Shown here: positions 50,518 through 59,405 of the stretch, in pieces
Position numbering within the stretch: the first letter of the stretch is position 1
Layout: the number at the start of each line of letters is the position of its first letter
Source of the DNA: Microbacterium gorillae
GTDB taxonomy: Bacteria > Actinomycetota > Actinomycetes > Actinomycetales > Microbacteriaceae
Length of the DNA stretch: 64,000 nt
Direction of reading: 5' to 3'
Assembly: GCF_000826185.2 (NCBI RefSeq)
Contig: NZ_LN648874.1
Location: forward strand, 310,001-374,000
Position numbers and translations under genes: made by a program
The notes under the pieces: generated by a model
Told to the model about the DNA's origin: nothing
What the model saw: the letters and a program-made list of their open reading frames with translations, nothing else
The model's database searches: none

Positions 50518-52083
50518 ATGGCTACCTTCGGCACGCTCTCCGATCGTCTCACCGAGACCTTCCGCAACCTCCGCACCAAGGGCAAGCTGACGCCTGCCGA
50601 CGTTGACGGCACCGTCCGCGAGATCCGGCGCGCGCTGCTGGACGCAGACGTCGCCCTGGAGGTCGTGAAGGACTTCACCGCGAAGGTGCGCGAGCGCGCC
50701 CTCGGCGACGAGGTCAGCAAGGCGCTGAATCCGGCCCAGCAGGTCGTGCAGATCGTCAACGACGAGCTCATCGCCATCCTCGGTGGCCAGCAGCGTCGAC
50801 TGCAGTTCGCCAAGACGCCGCCGACCGTCATCATGCTCGCCGGTCTCCAGGGTTCGGGTAAGACGACGTTCGCGGGCAAGCTCGCCAAGATGCTCGAGAA
50901 GGACGGTCACACGCCGCTGCTGATCGCGGCCGACCTCCAGCGGCCGAACGCCGTGAACCAGCTCCAGGTGGTCGCCGAGCGCGCGGGGGCCGCCATCTAC
51001 GCCCCGGAGCCCGGCAACGGCGTCGGTGACCCGGTCCGGGTCGCGCGTGATGGTGTCGAGCACGCTCGTCGCCAGCAGCATGACGTCGTCATCGTCGACA
51101 CCGCCGGTCGCCTCGGCATCGACGCCGAACTGATGAAGCAGGCCTCGGACATCCGTGCGGCGGTGCAGCCGGACGAGGTGCTGTTCGTCATCGACGCGCT
51201 CACCGGTCAGGACGCTGTCAACACCGCCAAGGCCTTCCAGGAAGGCGTCGACTTCACCGGCGTCGTGCTCAGCAAGCTGGACGGCGACTCGCGCGGTGGT
51301 GCCGCGCTGTCGGTGGCGTCCGTCACCGGCCGTCCCATCATCTTCGCCTCCACGGGTGAGGGTCTCGATGACGTTGAGCCCTTCCACCCGGACCGCATGG
51401 CCAGCCGCATCCTGGACCTCGGCGACATCCTCACCCTCATCGAGCAGGCCCAGCAGGCCTTCGACGAGGAAGAGGCCCAGAAGGTCGCCGAGAAGCTGGC
51501 CAAGGAGCAGTTCACGCTCGAGGACTTCCTCGAGCAGATGCAGCAGGTCAAGAAGATGGGCTCCATGAAGAAGATGCTCGGGATGCTCCCGGGCATGGGA
51601 AACATGAAGCAGCAGCTCGAGGACTTCGACGAGAGCGAGATCGACCGGACCGAGGCGATCATCCGCTCGATGACGCCCGCCGAACGGCGCAGCACGAAGC
51701 TCCTGAACGGCTCCCGACGTCTGCGCATCGCGCGCGGTTCCGGCGTGACCGTCACCGAGGTGAACCAGCTCGTGCAGCGCTTCGAGCAGGCCGCCAAGAT
51801 GATGAAGACGGTCGCGCGTGGCGGCATGCCGAACATCCCGGGCATGGGGCCGATTCCGGGCGGACGGCCCGGCGCCTCGACCAAGCGCGGCAAGAAGGGC
51901 GTCAAGAAGGGCGGCGGTGCACCGCGTTCCGGTAATCCGGCCAAGCGTGCGGCCGAGGAAGCCGCTCGGGCCACCGCGCCGGCGGAGACGCCGACCGGAT
52001 CCGGGTTCGGGCTCGGCGGCGGCAAGAAGGCGCCGACCGCCGAAGATCTGGCCGAACTGCAGAAGATGCTCGGCCGCGGCTGA
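50518..52083 (+). CDS. ffh: Signal recognition particle protein Ffh (SRP54)
   Basis: Ffh binds signal sequences and 4.5S RNA. The N domain (1-85) and G domain with GLQGSGKTTF (109-118), ADLQRPNAVNQL, DTAGRL and SKLDGDSRGG are complete, as is the Met-rich M domain (KKMGSMKKMLGMLPGMGNMK). The C-terminal tail (about 440-521) is Gly, Pro, Lys-rich and longer than in E. coli, ending in EDLAELQKMLGRG. TAAACT (50503-50508) lies 9 bases before the ATG. rpsP and trmD follow, the usual neighbourhood. Confidence 0.97.
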   Translation: MATFGTLSDRLTETFRNLRTKGKLTPADVDGTVREIRRALLDADVALEVVKDFTAKVRERALGDEVSKALNPAQQVVQIVNDELIAILGGQQRRLQFAKTPPTVIMLAGLQGSGKTTFAGKLAKMLEKDGHTPLLIAADLQRPNAVNQLQVVAERAGAAIYAPEPGNGVGDPVRVARDGVEHARRQQHDVVIVDTAGRLGIDAELMKQASDIRAAVQPDEVLFVIDALTGQDAVNTAKAFQEGVDFTGVVLSKLDGDSRGGAALSVASVTGRPIIFASTGEGLDDVEPFHPDRMASRILDLGDILTLIEQAQQAFDEEEAQKVAEKLAKEQFTLEDFLEQMQQVKKMGSMKKMLGMLPGMGNMKQQLEDFDESEIDRTEAIIRSMTPAERRSTKLLNGSRRLRIARGSGVTVTEVNQLVQRFEQAAKMMKTVARGGMPNIPGMGPIPGGRPGASTKRGKKGVKKGGGAPRSGNPAKRAAEEAARATAPAETPTGSGFGLGGGKKAPTAEDLAELQKMLGRG

Positions 52084-52113
52084 ACCCGGTCCGTTCGCGG
52101 CCGGGAGGTCGTC

Positions 52114-52785
52114 TCATCCGGTCAGGTCGATCCCGTGCGCGGTCAGCGCGGCACCGATCGCCGTGGACAGGTCCTGCTGACCTTCGGCGGTGGGGTGGAT
52201 CTGATCCGCCTGCATGAGGTCCCCGGTACTGGAGAGCGGCTGGCCGAGGTCGATGTACACGCCACCGACCGCGTCCACGGCCGTCCGCAGAGCATCCGAG
52301 GAAACCTGGACCACCTCCGGTGCGCTGTCGGCGTCCTTCCAGATCGTGGACAGACCGACGATGGTCGCCCCCGGCAGGTCCTGATGCACCGCTTCCACCG
52401 TGGCCGTCGTGGCGTCTTCCAGCGTCTGGGTCGACACCCCCTCGTCGTTGCTGGAGGACTGCAGGATCACGTACCGCGGACGCAGGGCGGTGGCCTGCTC
52501 GAGCAGACCACCGAAGTCCGTGCCGCACGAGCCGGGGGTGGCGAAACCGGCACCGCTGCACGCCAGATTGGCGACGTCCGCCCCGGTCTCGGACGCGAGC
52601 AACGCCGGCCAGGCGGTGGAGGGATCGAGTCCGTACCCCGCCATGATCGAATCCCCGATCGTGACGACCGTGACCGTCCCGGCGGTCGGCGCGGCATCGG
52701 GCACTGCTGTCGGGGCGCACGCCGTGAGCATCGCCAGCGCGAGTACGCTGACGGCCGCAGCGGGTCGAACTCCGCGTAATGCCAT
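52114..52785 (-). CDS. SGNH/GDSL-family hydrolase lipoprotein, 223 aa
   Basis: A lipobox (MLTAC, Cys about residue 23) makes it a surface lipoprotein. The SGNH fold has TIGDSIMAGYG (the catalytic Ser), QSSSNDEG (Asn) and the terminal DQIHPTAEG (Asp, His). The family includes esterases, lipases and polysaccharide deacetylases. ATG 52785 has TACGCT (52792-52797) ending 6 bases upstream, a leaderless start. It is convergent with ffh. The substrate is unknown. Confidence 0.85.
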   Translation of the reverse strand: MALRGVRPAAAVSVLALAMLTACAPTAVPDAAPTAGTVTVVTIGDSIMAGYGLDPSTAWPALLASETGADVANLACSGAGFATPGSCGTDFGGLLEQATALRPRYVILQSSSNDEGVSTQTLEDATTATVEAVHQDLPGATIVGLSTIWKDADSAPEVVQVSSDALRTAVDAVGGVYIDLGQPLSSTGDLMQADQIHPTAEGQQDLSTAIGAALTAHGIDLTG

Positions 52786-53051
52786 GGGGCGAGCGTAGAT
52801 CTCCCACGGCGAGACGGGGCCGGACCGCCGAGTTCGTCAGAGATTCCCAGGTGATCCCGACGTAGGGGATGGTCCGCAGTGCGACACGGCCGCCGTCCGG
52901 TTCGCACCCCGGTCCGGAGTCTGGCAGAATGGGACCTTGGACCGCGTGCTCGACCCTCTATCCAGTTCGCGTCCGACCCTGAGCTTCCGCCGGGTGTGCA
53001 CCCCACGCTCCAGGCGACACTCTTATCTCACTCACCATCACTGGAGTTTTT

Positions 53052-53489
53052 GTGGCTGTCAAGATTCGCCTCAAGCGCCTGGGCAAGATCCGGGCACCGT
53101 ACTACCGCATCGTCGTCGCCGACTCGCGCACCAAGCGCGATGGTCGTGTCATCGAGGAGATCGGCAAGTACCACCCGACCGAAGAGCCCTCGTTCATCGA
53201 GGTCGACTCCGAGCGTGCGCAGTACTGGCTGTCCGTCGGCGCGCAGCCGACCGAGCAGGTCGCCGCGCTGCTGAAGCTGACCGGCGACTGGGGCAAGTTC
53301 AAGGGCGACGCGAACGCCGTCTCGACCGTCAAGGTCGCCGAGGGCAAGGAGGCGTTCTCCGCGGACGCGTCCAAGAAGTCCGTCATCAAGCCCAAGGCGG
53401 AGAAGAAGGCGGAGGAGCCGGCTGAGGCTCCCGCCGAGGCCGAGGCCGAGGTCGCGGACGAGGCTGCCGCCTCGACCGACGCCGAGTAA
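53052..53489 (+). CDS. rpsP: 30S ribosomal protein S16
   Basis: [26 protein letters not shown] sequence and [13 protein letters not shown] identify S16. At 145 residues it is longer than usual (80-100) because of an Ala/Glu-rich tail ([20 protein letters not shown]), which is common in actinobacteria. GTG 53052 has GGAG upstream. The KH protein follows within 6 bases and rimM, trmD after that, a standard ribosome-maturation operon. Confidence 0.96.
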   Translation: MAVKIRLKRLGKIRAPYYRIVVADSRTKRDGRVIEEIGKYHPTEEPSFIEVDSERAQYWLSVGAQPTEQVAALLKLTGDWGKFKGDANAVSTVKVAEGKEAFSADASKKSVIKPKAEKKAEEPAEAPAEAEAEVADEAAASTDAE

Positions 53490-53494
53490 TCGTC

Positions 53495-53725
53495 GTGCTG
53501 TCCGCCGCGCTCGAGCACATCGTCACGGGGATCGTCGATCACCCGGACCAGGTGCGGATCGACTCGTCCACCTCCTCCCGTGGGGAGGTCCTCGCGGTGC
53601 ACGTGCACCCCGATGACCGTGGGCGAGTGATCGGGCGCGGCGGACGGACAGCGAAAGCACTGCGCACGCTGGTGTCGGCTCTGGCCGACGGTGCGCGCGT
53701 CCGCGTCGACGTCGCGGACGACTGA
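53495..53725 (+). CDS. KH-domain RNA-binding protein (KhpA type), 76 aa
   Basis: A single KH domain is visible with the GxxG loop in VIGRGGRTAKALRTLVSAL. These small proteins bind RNA and, in Gram-positives, act with a partner (KhpB) in cell elongation and small-RNA biology. The GTG start lies 6 bases after the rpsP stop. Its TGA shares one base with the rimM ATG (53725), so the two are translationally coupled. Confidence 0.9.
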   Translation: MLSAALEHIVTGIVDHPDQVRIDSSTSSRGEVLAVHVHPDDRGRVIGRGGRTAKALRTLVSALADGARVRVDVADD

Positions 53726-54312
53726 TGGCCGAACGTCCCGGAAAGACGCAGCTCCGAGTGGGGCGCCTGGTCAAGGCGCACGGGCTCAAGGGCGCGTTCA
53801 AGCTTGAGCTGTACACGGACGATCCGGACGGCCGGTTCACCCCCGGCGCGCAGTTCACGCTGCAGGTGCCGGAATCGTCGCCGTGGCACGGCAAGACCAT
53901 CACCGTTCGGGAGTTCCGATGGATGAACTCCCACCCTGTCGTCTTCTTCGAGGGCGTCGATGACCGCAACGCGGCCGACGAGCTCGTCCGCGCCATCCTG
54001 TGGATCGACCAGGACGAGGATGCGGTCTCGACCGAGGACGACGCCTGGTACGACCACCAGCTGACCGGTTTGGACGTCGTCCGCGACGGTGCCGTGGTCG
54101 GCCGCATCGCCCGCGTGGAGCACATGCCGGCGCAGGATCTCCTCATCGTCAAGACCGCCGAGGACGAGGTCATGGTCCCCTTCGTGTCGGCCATCGTGCC
54201 CGAGGTCGACATCTCCGCCGGCCGGGTCATCATCACGCCGCCCGCCGGATTGTTCGAGGACGTCGCTTCCGACGACGAGCCTGCGGACGAGTCGACCGAC
54301 ACCCCGGAGTGA
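53725..54312 (+). CDS. rimM: Ribosome maturation factor RimM
   Basis: RimM helps assemble the 30S head around S19. The N-terminal [20 protein letters not shown] and the PRC barrel ([20 protein letters not shown], then [18 protein letters not shown]) are clear. Length is 195 aa with an acidic tail. It overlaps the KH gene by one base, and trmD starts 6 bases after its stop. Confidence 0.95.
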   Translation: MAERPGKTQLRVGRLVKAHGLKGAFKLELYTDDPDGRFTPGAQFTLQVPESSPWHGKTITVREFRWMNSHPVVFFEGVDDRNAADELVRAILWIDQDEDAVSTEDDAWYDHQLTGLDVVRDGAVVGRIARVEHMPAQDLLIVKTAEDEVMVPFVSAIVPEVDISAGRVIITPPAGLFEDVASDDEPADESTDTPE

Positions 54313-54317
54313 TCCCG

Positions 54318-55007
54318 ATGCGCATCGACGCGATCTCGATCTTTCCGAGCTACTTCGATGTCCTCGAGGTCTCGTTGCTCGGCAAGGCTCGTCTGGCCGG
54401 CCTGATCGACGTTCGCGTCCACGATCTGCGCGACTGGACGCACGACCGGCACCGCACCGTCGATGACACCCCGTACGGCGGGGGAGCGGGCATGGTCATG
54501 AAGCCCGAGCCGTGGGGCGAGGCGCTGGACGCCATCGCCACGGACAGCGAGAGCCGACCGGTCTTCATCTTCCCGTCTCCTGCGGGTGAGGTCTTCACGC
54601 AGGCCAAGGCCCGTGAGCTCGCCACCGCCGAGCACCTCGTGTTCGGCTGCGGCCGCTACGAGGGCATCGATGAGCGCGTGTTCGACTACGCCGCCGAGCT
54701 TGGCGAGGTCCGCCTGATGAGCATCGGTGACTACGTCCTGAACGGCGGAGAAGTCGCCGTGATGGCGATGATCGAAGCGATCGGCCGGCTCATCCCGGGC
54801 GTCGTCGGCAATCCGGAGAGCCTCGTCGAGGAGTCGCACGAGGACGGGCTGCTGGAGTATCCCTCGTACACGAAACCGTCGCTGTGGCGCGGACGTGAGG
54901 TGCCGCCGGTGCTGCTCAGCGGCAACCACGGTGCCGTGGACACCTGGCGCCGCGACCAGCAGGTCATCCGCACCCGCGAGCGTCGCCCCGACCTCCTGGC
55001 GGACTGA
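54318..55007 (+). CDS. trmD: tRNA (guanine(37)-N1)-methyltransferase
   Basis: TrmD methylates G37 next to the anticodon and prevents frameshifting. [40 protein letters not shown], the trefoil-knot segments [11 protein letters not shown] and [15 protein letters not shown], and the C-terminal [19 protein letters not shown] are all present. Length is 229 aa. It ends the rpsP operon and is convergent with map, with about 100 bases and no clear terminator between. Confidence 0.96.
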   Translation: MRIDAISIFPSYFDVLEVSLLGKARLAGLIDVRVHDLRDWTHDRHRTVDDTPYGGGAGMVMKPEPWGEALDAIATDSESRPVFIFPSPAGEVFTQAKARELATAEHLVFGCGRYEGIDERVFDYAAELGEVRLMSIGDYVLNGGEVAVMAMIEAIGRLIPGVVGNPESLVEESHEDGLLEYPSYTKPSLWRGREVPPVLLSGNHGAVDTWRRDQQVIRTRERRPDLLAD

Positions 55008-55106
55008 AACCTCCTCGTCAGGCGACGCGGGTTCCCGGAGGCGGACGCCGGGGCGACGTGCGCGTGCGGCCGTGGCGTCTCGCTGCGGGGCGCGACGCAG
55101 CCGTGG

Positions 55107-55889
55107 TCAGTCGACGCCGAGAAACGAACGGTCGGTCAGGACGATCGGTCCGTCGGCCGTGATCGCGATGGTGTGTTCGGAGTGCGCACCGCGGGACCCG
55201 TCGGCGGATTTCAGGGTCCAGCCGTCGGCGTCCGTGATGAGCTCATCGGTGGTCGCCAGGAACCAGGGTTCGATCGCGATCACCAGTCCCTCGCGGAGCG
55301 GATAGCCGCGACCGGCCTTGCCGTTGTTCGGCACATGCGGGTCGCCGTGCATCGTGTGCCCGACGCCGTGGCCGCCGAAGTCGGTGTTGATGCTGTACCC
55401 CTCGCCGTGGGCCACGGCGGCGATCGCCGCGGAGAGGTCACCGATCCGGTTGCCGGCCGTGGCGGCATCGATCGCCGCGGCCAGGGCGGTCTCGGTCGTC
55501 TCGATCAGACGGAGGTCCTCATCCCGCGGCGTACCGACGACGAACGAGACTGCGGAATCCGCCACCCAGCCGTCGATCGACACGGCGAAATCCAGTGACA
55601 CCAGGTCGCCGTCGCGGAGCGTGTAGTCGAACGGAACTCCGTGGAGCACCGCATCGTTGATCGATGTGCAGATGACCTTGCCGAACGGACCGGAGCCGAA
55701 CGAGGGAGCATAGTCGATGTAGCAGGACTCGGCCCCGGCCTTGCGGATCAGATCGTGCGCGTGCCGATCGATGGCGAGCAGATTGGTGCCGACCTTCGTC
55801 TCCGCGCGCAAGGTGGCCAGCGTCTCCGCCACGAAGCGTCCGGCCGGACGCATCTGCTCGATCTCGGCAGGCGTGCGCAACTCGATCAT
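55107..55889 (-). CDS. map: Methionine aminopeptidase, type I
   Basis: Map removes initiator Met. The metal ligands are in SLDFAVSIDGWVADSAVSF (two Asp), GGHGVGHTMH (His), IEPWF (Glu) and AHSEHTIA (Glu). Length is 260 aa. The ATG at 55889 has GGGAG about 6 bases upstream. It is divergent from the membrane protein at 55998. Many actinobacteria carry two map genes; this one lacks an N-terminal SH3-binding extension. Confidence 0.94.
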   Translation of the reverse strand: MIELRTPAEIEQMRPAGRFVAETLATLRAETKVGTNLLAIDRHAHDLIRKAGAESCYIDYAPSFGSGPFGKVICTSINDAVLHGVPFDYTLRDGDLVSLDFAVSIDGWVADSAVSFVVGTPRDEDLRLIETTETALAAAIDAATAGNRIGDLSAAIAAVAHGEGYSINTDFGGHGVGHTMHGDPHVPNNGKAGRGYPLREGLVIAIEPWFLATTDELITDADGWTLKSADGSRGAHSEHTIAITADGPIVLTDRSFLGVD

Positions 55890-55997
55890 GGAACTCCCTC
55901 TTTCGCTTCCTTCCATTCTTCCGCATGTTCGCCGGGCGCCCGCCGAGAGCGGCCGCGGGAGGCGCGCTTTCCCGATCGTCGGGCGTACGATCTGGAC

Positions 55998-56534
55998 ATG
56001 GGCGTGCGTCGTGTGTTCTATCGGTGGCTGTTGCCGGCTGCCTTCGTTCTGCCGCTGTGGTTGTTCCTCGGCTGGCTCATCTTCTCTCGGAGCGGCCTCG
56101 CGCTCATCCCGACCCTGGTCGTGTTCATGCCGGCCGTGTTCGTCGCGCAGCTCGCACTGACGCTGATCGTGCGGACGCGTCCGTCCGTGCGGGCGGAGAA
56201 GGCGGTGTCCTGGGCCGACGTCGGCGCCTTCACCGCGTGGCACGTGCTGACCATCGCGGTCGGTGTCTGGCCCCCGCTGTTCGGCCTCGTGCTGGCGCTG
56301 GCGATCGTGGCGGCGCTCGGAACCTTCTGGCTCACCCTCTGGGAGCTGTGGACCGACTCCCGCGCAGCCTGGTCCGTGGGCGCTCCGATGTCGGCGGAGC
56401 AGCGGGAGCGTTTGCGCGAGCAGGCCGATCTGCAGCGGGAGCGGACGATCATCGTCGCGGAGACCCAGTCGGAGGCCGCTCGTTACAACACGATGAACAC
56501 CACCCGTGCCAGCGGTGGCATGGGCCCGTGGTAA
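55998..56534 (+). CDS. Small polytopic membrane protein, 178 aa
   Basis: Four hydrophobic helices (YRWLLPAAFVLPLWLFLGWL; LALIPTLVVFMPAVFVAQLA; HVLTIAVGVWPPLFGLVLAL; IVAALGTFWLTLWELW) precede a charged C-terminal cytoplasmic helix (REQADLQRERTIIVAETQ) ending GGMGPW. Such proteins occur near rplS in Microbacteriaceae but have no known function. TACGAT (55986-55991) ends 6 bases before the ATG, a leaderless start. Its stop overlaps the probable rplS -10. Confidence 0.75.
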   Translation: MGVRRVFYRWLLPAAFVLPLWLFLGWLIFSRSGLALIPTLVVFMPAVFVAQLALTLIVRTRPSVRAEKAVSWADVGAFTAWHVLTIAVGVWPPLFGLVLALAIVAALGTFWLTLWELWTDSRAAWSVGAPMSAEQRERLREQADLQRERTIIVAETQSEAARYNTMNTTRASGGMGPW

Positions 56535-56690
56535 ACTCTCTGCTTGTGCCGTGATCACGTGCGGGCCTGAGGTCCGCACCCACGCGAAAGCTCTGCCACA
56601 GGGGAGCCCCGGCCGCGAGGCGCACGAACACCCCCATTCTTATCCACCTTTATGCGGCTGTCCCGTGGCGGGCGCAGGAAGCGATCGATC
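56532..56690 (+). promoter_or_regulatory. Probable rplS promoter and long untranslated leader
   Basis: TAAACT (56532-56537), which includes the stop codon of the upstream gene, looks like a -10. If so, rplS has a leader of about 145 bases with several possible hairpins (GTGCGGGCCTGAGGTCCGCAC, shortened). Ribosomal-protein leaders often bind their own product, but I recognise no known L19 element here. Confidence 0.4.
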
Positions 56691-57038
56691 ATGCAGATCC
56701 TCGACGCTCTGGACGCGGCTTCGCTGCGCTCCGACATTCCCACGTTCCACCCCGGCGACACCGTCAAGGTGCACGTCAACATCATCGAGGGCAGCCGCTC
56801 CCGTGTGCAGGTCTTCCAGGGCGTCGTCCTGGGCCGCTCCGGCGACGGTGTGCGCGAGACCTTCACGGTTCGCAAGATCAGCTTCCAGGTGGGCGTGGAG
56901 CGCACGTTCCCGGTGCACTCGCCGGTCATCGACCACATCGAGGTCGTCACCCGCGGTGACGTGCGTCGCGCCAAGCTGTACTACCTGCGCGAGCTCCGTG
57001 GCAAGAAGGCCAAGATCAAGGAGAAGCGCGAGAGCTGA
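56691..57038 (+). CDS. rplS: 50S ribosomal protein L19
   Basis: L19 stabilises the 30S-50S interface. [40 protein letters not shown] and [14 protein letters not shown] are typical, with a basic C-terminus [20 protein letters not shown]. Length is 115 aa. The ATG at 56691 follows GGAAG about 12 bases upstream; an upstream in-frame ATG would add an Arg-rich, non-family stretch. A terminator follows at 57052. Confidence 0.95.
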   Translation: MQILDALDAASLRSDIPTFHPGDTVKVHVNIIEGSRSRVQVFQGVVLGRSGDGVRETFTVRKISFQVGVERTFPVHSPVIDHIEVVTRGDVRRAKLYYLRELRGKKAKIKEKRES

Positions 57039-57051
57039 GTCTCTCTCGTCG

Positions 57052-57080
57052 AAACGCCCCGTGGATTCCGCGGGGCGTTT
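57052..57080. terminator. Intrinsic terminator of rplS
   Basis: AAACGCCCCG (57052-57061) pairs perfectly with CGGGGCGTTT (57071-57080) around a 9-base loop. It is flanked by A3 and T3, so it may act on both strands. Confidence 0.8.
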
Positions 57081-57173
57081 CCCGTGGGCGCGGGCGATTC
57101 CTCAGGATGGCTCACGCGGAATATGAAAAGCTGAGGCGGTTGTGCCGGTCGGCGCACCTTCGTGAAGGAAGAC

Positions 57174-57941
57174 ATGTCTGCAGTCGAGGAGAGCCTTCCG
57201 CTCTCGCGTCGCGATGCGCGTCAGGCGCGGACGGGGCGGACACGGCGCAAGCGCGGGTGGCTGGCCTTCTTCCGCGACATCGTGGTGATCGTCATCATCG
57301 CCCTCATCGTGTCGTTCGTGGTGAAGTCCTTCGTCGTCCGGTCGTTCTACATCCCCTCCGGGTCGATGGAGAACACGCTGAAGGAGAACGACCGGATCCT
57401 CGTGGACGAGCTGTCCCCCCGATTCACCGGTTATCACCGCGGCGACATCGTGGTCTTCCGCGATCCGGGTGGGTGGCTGCCGCCCGAGGCGGCCGTCGAT
57501 CGAGGCCCGATCGCTGCGGCCGGTGAATGGGTGCTGTCGCTGGTCGGGTTGGCCGCTCCGGACTCCTCCGAACATCTCGTCAAGCGCGTCATCGGCCTTC
57601 CCGGAGATCACGTCGTCTGCTGCGATGCGGCGGGACGGATCGAGGTCAACGGCACGCCGCTGGACGAGTCGGCGTACGTCAAGCTCTCGCCCGGTCGGAG
57701 CACCCCGAAGGAGATCGAGTTCGACGTCACGGTTCCCGAGGGTTCGCTGTGGGTCATGGGCGACAACCGCGACCACTCCCGCGACTCGCGGTTGAACATG
57801 GACCAGCCTTCGAAGGGGTTCGTGCCGCTGGACGGCGTCGTCGGACGCGTGTTCCTGCGCACCTGGCCCCTGGACCGCTTCGGCGGGCTCGGGTCCGACG
57901 GCAACGCCTTCCTCGGCGTTCCGGGGCGCGACCGCTCATGA
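57174..57941 (+). CDS. lepB: Signal peptidase I
   Basis: LepB cleaves signal peptides of Sec and Tat substrates. One N-terminal membrane helix (about 36-52) precedes the catalytic Ser64 in YIPSGSMENTL and the general-base Lys137 in HLVKRVIGLPGD. The MGDNRDHSRDSR box E is present. Length is 255 aa. I chose the ATG at 57174 over the GTG at 57162 because GAAGGAA lies just before it. The stop overlaps rnhB by ATGA (57938-57941). Confidence 0.95.
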   Translation: MSAVEESLPLSRRDARQARTGRTRRKRGWLAFFRDIVVIVIIALIVSFVVKSFVVRSFYIPSGSMENTLKENDRILVDELSPRFTGYHRGDIVVFRDPGGWLPPEAAVDRGPIAAAGEWVLSLVGLAAPDSSEHLVKRVIGLPGDHVVCCDAAGRIEVNGTPLDESAYVKLSPGRSTPKEIEFDVTVPEGSLWVMGDNRDHSRDSRLNMDQPSKGFVPLDGVVGRVFLRTWPLDRFGGLGSDGNAFLGVPGRDRS

Positions 57942-58594
57942 CTGTCGCGACCCCCACCCTGCGACTGGAACGCGAGCTTCTGCGCGAGCACGCCTGGGTG
58001 ATCGCGTGCGATGAGGTCGGTCGGGGAGCGATCGCCGGTCCGGTCGTCGTCGGTGCGGCGTTTCTGGACGCGTCCGGGGCGCGCAAGCGCGTGCCGGAGG
58101 GCCTCCGGGACTCGAAGCTGATCGCCGAGCCGAAGCGCGCCGACGTCGCCGCGCGCGCCGCCGCCTGGGTGCAGGCCAGTGCGCTCGGCTGGGCCTCCGC
58201 GCAAGAGGTCGACCAGGTGGGCATCATCCGGGCGCTGGGGCTGGCCGCCCTGCGTGCCATCGACGGTCTCGCCGCGCTCGAGCTGACCCCGTCCGAGGGG
58301 ATCGTGCTCCTGGACGGCAACCACGACTACATTTCGCCGGCGGGCGGTTGGGCGTATCGGGTGCGCCCCGTCATCAAGGGGGACCGCGACTGCGCCAGCG
58401 CCTCCGCGGCGTCCGTCCTCGCGAAGGTCGAACGTGATGCGTACATGACGGCCCTGCACGAGGAGGAACCGGTCTACGGCTGGGACCACAACAAGGGCTA
58501 CGCGTCGCAGACGCACCGCGACGCGATCACCGCGCACGGCATCTCCCGACACCACCGGGCGAGCTGGGCGTTCCAGGGCAACACCCTGTTCTGA
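57938..58594 (+). CDS. rnhB: Ribonuclease HII
   Basis: RNase HII removes RNA primers and single ribonucleotides from DNA. The catalytic Asp25-Glu26 are in ACDEVGRGAIAGPVVV, further acidic residues are in LLDGNHDYI and VKGDRDCASASAASVLAKVE-like sequence (IKGDRDCASAS). Length is 218 aa. It is coupled to lepB by an ATGA overlap, the common arrangement in these bacteria. Confidence 0.95.
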   Translation: MTVATPTLRLERELLREHAWVIACDEVGRGAIAGPVVVGAAFLDASGARKRVPEGLRDSKLIAEPKRADVAARAAAWVQASALGWASAQEVDQVGIIRALGLAALRAIDGLAALELTPSEGIVLLDGNHDYISPAGGWAYRVRPVIKGDRDCASASAASVLAKVERDAYMTALHEEEPVYGWDHNKGYASQTHRDAITAHGISRHHRASWAFQGNTLF

Positions 58595-58638
58595 TCCGGT
58601 CCGGCGCGGTGCGCACCGCGGCATAAGATGGAGTCACC

Positions 58639-58968
58639 ATGGATGACGAGACCTTCGACGACTACGATCGGGAACTCGAACTGGCCCTGTTCCGCGAGTA
58701 TCGCGACGTCGTCGGCCAGTTCTCCTACGTCGTCGAGACCGAGCGGCGCTTCTATCTCGCGAACGACGTCAATCTCGTCCGTCGCGACACCGAGCACGAC
58801 TTCTATTTCGAACTGTCGATGACGGACGTGTGGGTGTGGGACATCTACCGTGCGGACCGTTTCGTGAAGTCGGTGCGGGTGCTGACGTTCAAGGACGTCA
58901 ACGTCGAAGAGCTCACCCGCCGCGACTTCCAGCTCCCGGACGACCTCTCCCTCGACGGCGAGAAGTGA
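58639..58968 (+). CDS. DUF2469 family protein, 109 aa
   Basis: This small, highly acidic protein (MDDETFDDYDRELELALFRE) is conserved downstream of rnhB in actinobacteria. Its compact alpha/beta sequence (YVVETERRFYLANDVNLVRR and VWVWDIYRADRFVKSVRVLT) has no known function. TAAGAT (58624-58629) ends 9 bases before the ATG, so it may start its own transcript. Confidence 0.88.
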   Translation: MDDETFDDYDRELELALFREYRDVVGQFSYVVETERRFYLANDVNLVRRDTEHDFYFELSMTDVWVWDIYRADRFVKSVRVLTFKDVNVEELTRRDFQLPDDLSLDGEK

Positions 58969-59051
58969 CCTCGCGTCCTCCCCAGGACTGATCCTCTCCC
59001 GATCGCGGGCGGTGGACCCCGTGACGTCCGGTCGACGACCAGCATCGGGGG

Positions 59052-59405
59052 ATGGCGAAGCACAATGAGCTCGGGGCCCGCGGCGAAGCGGAGGCGGCGC
59101 GCTACCTGCAACGCGCCGGGTATCGCGTCCTGGACCGCAACTGGCGCGGCCCGACCGGGGAAGTCGATCTCGTCGTCTGCCGCGGGAGCGCGCTCGTCGT
59201 CGTCGAGGTTAAGACCCGCCGGACGAGGGCTTTCGGTGATCCTCTCGCGGCGGTCGACGATCGCAAGCTCGAACGCGTGTGGCGGTCGGCCCTCGCGTGG
59301 GCTCGGGCGCATCCGTCCGTGTCCCGAGGGCGCGATCTTCGTGTCGACGTCATCGGGATCACGATGGACGAAGCGGACATCTCCCACCTGCGGGACGTGC
59401 GATGA
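59052..59405 (+). CDS. YraN family protein (UPF0102), putative endonuclease-like, 117 aa
   Basis: The family has a restriction-endonuclease-like fold: LGARGEAEAARYLQRAGYRV, NWRGPTGEVDLV and VVVEVKTRRTRAFG contain the Glu, Asp and ExK residues of a PD-(D/E)xK core. Biochemical activity is unproven in most bacteria. It overlaps the comM-like gene by ATGA (59402-59405) and precedes dprA, suggesting a link to DNA uptake or repair. Confidence 0.9.
   Translation: MAKHNELGARGEAEAARYLQRAGYRVLDRNWRGPTGEVDLVVCRGSALVVVEVKTRRTRAFGDPLAAVDDRKLERVWRSALAWARAHPSVSRGRDLRVDVIGITMDEADISHLRDVR

Noticed and set aside
52786..53051. Additional small gene between the SGNH lipoprotein and rpsP
   Set aside because: No frame with ribosome site or coding bias; CAGAAT near 52923 suggests this is the rpsP promoter and leader.
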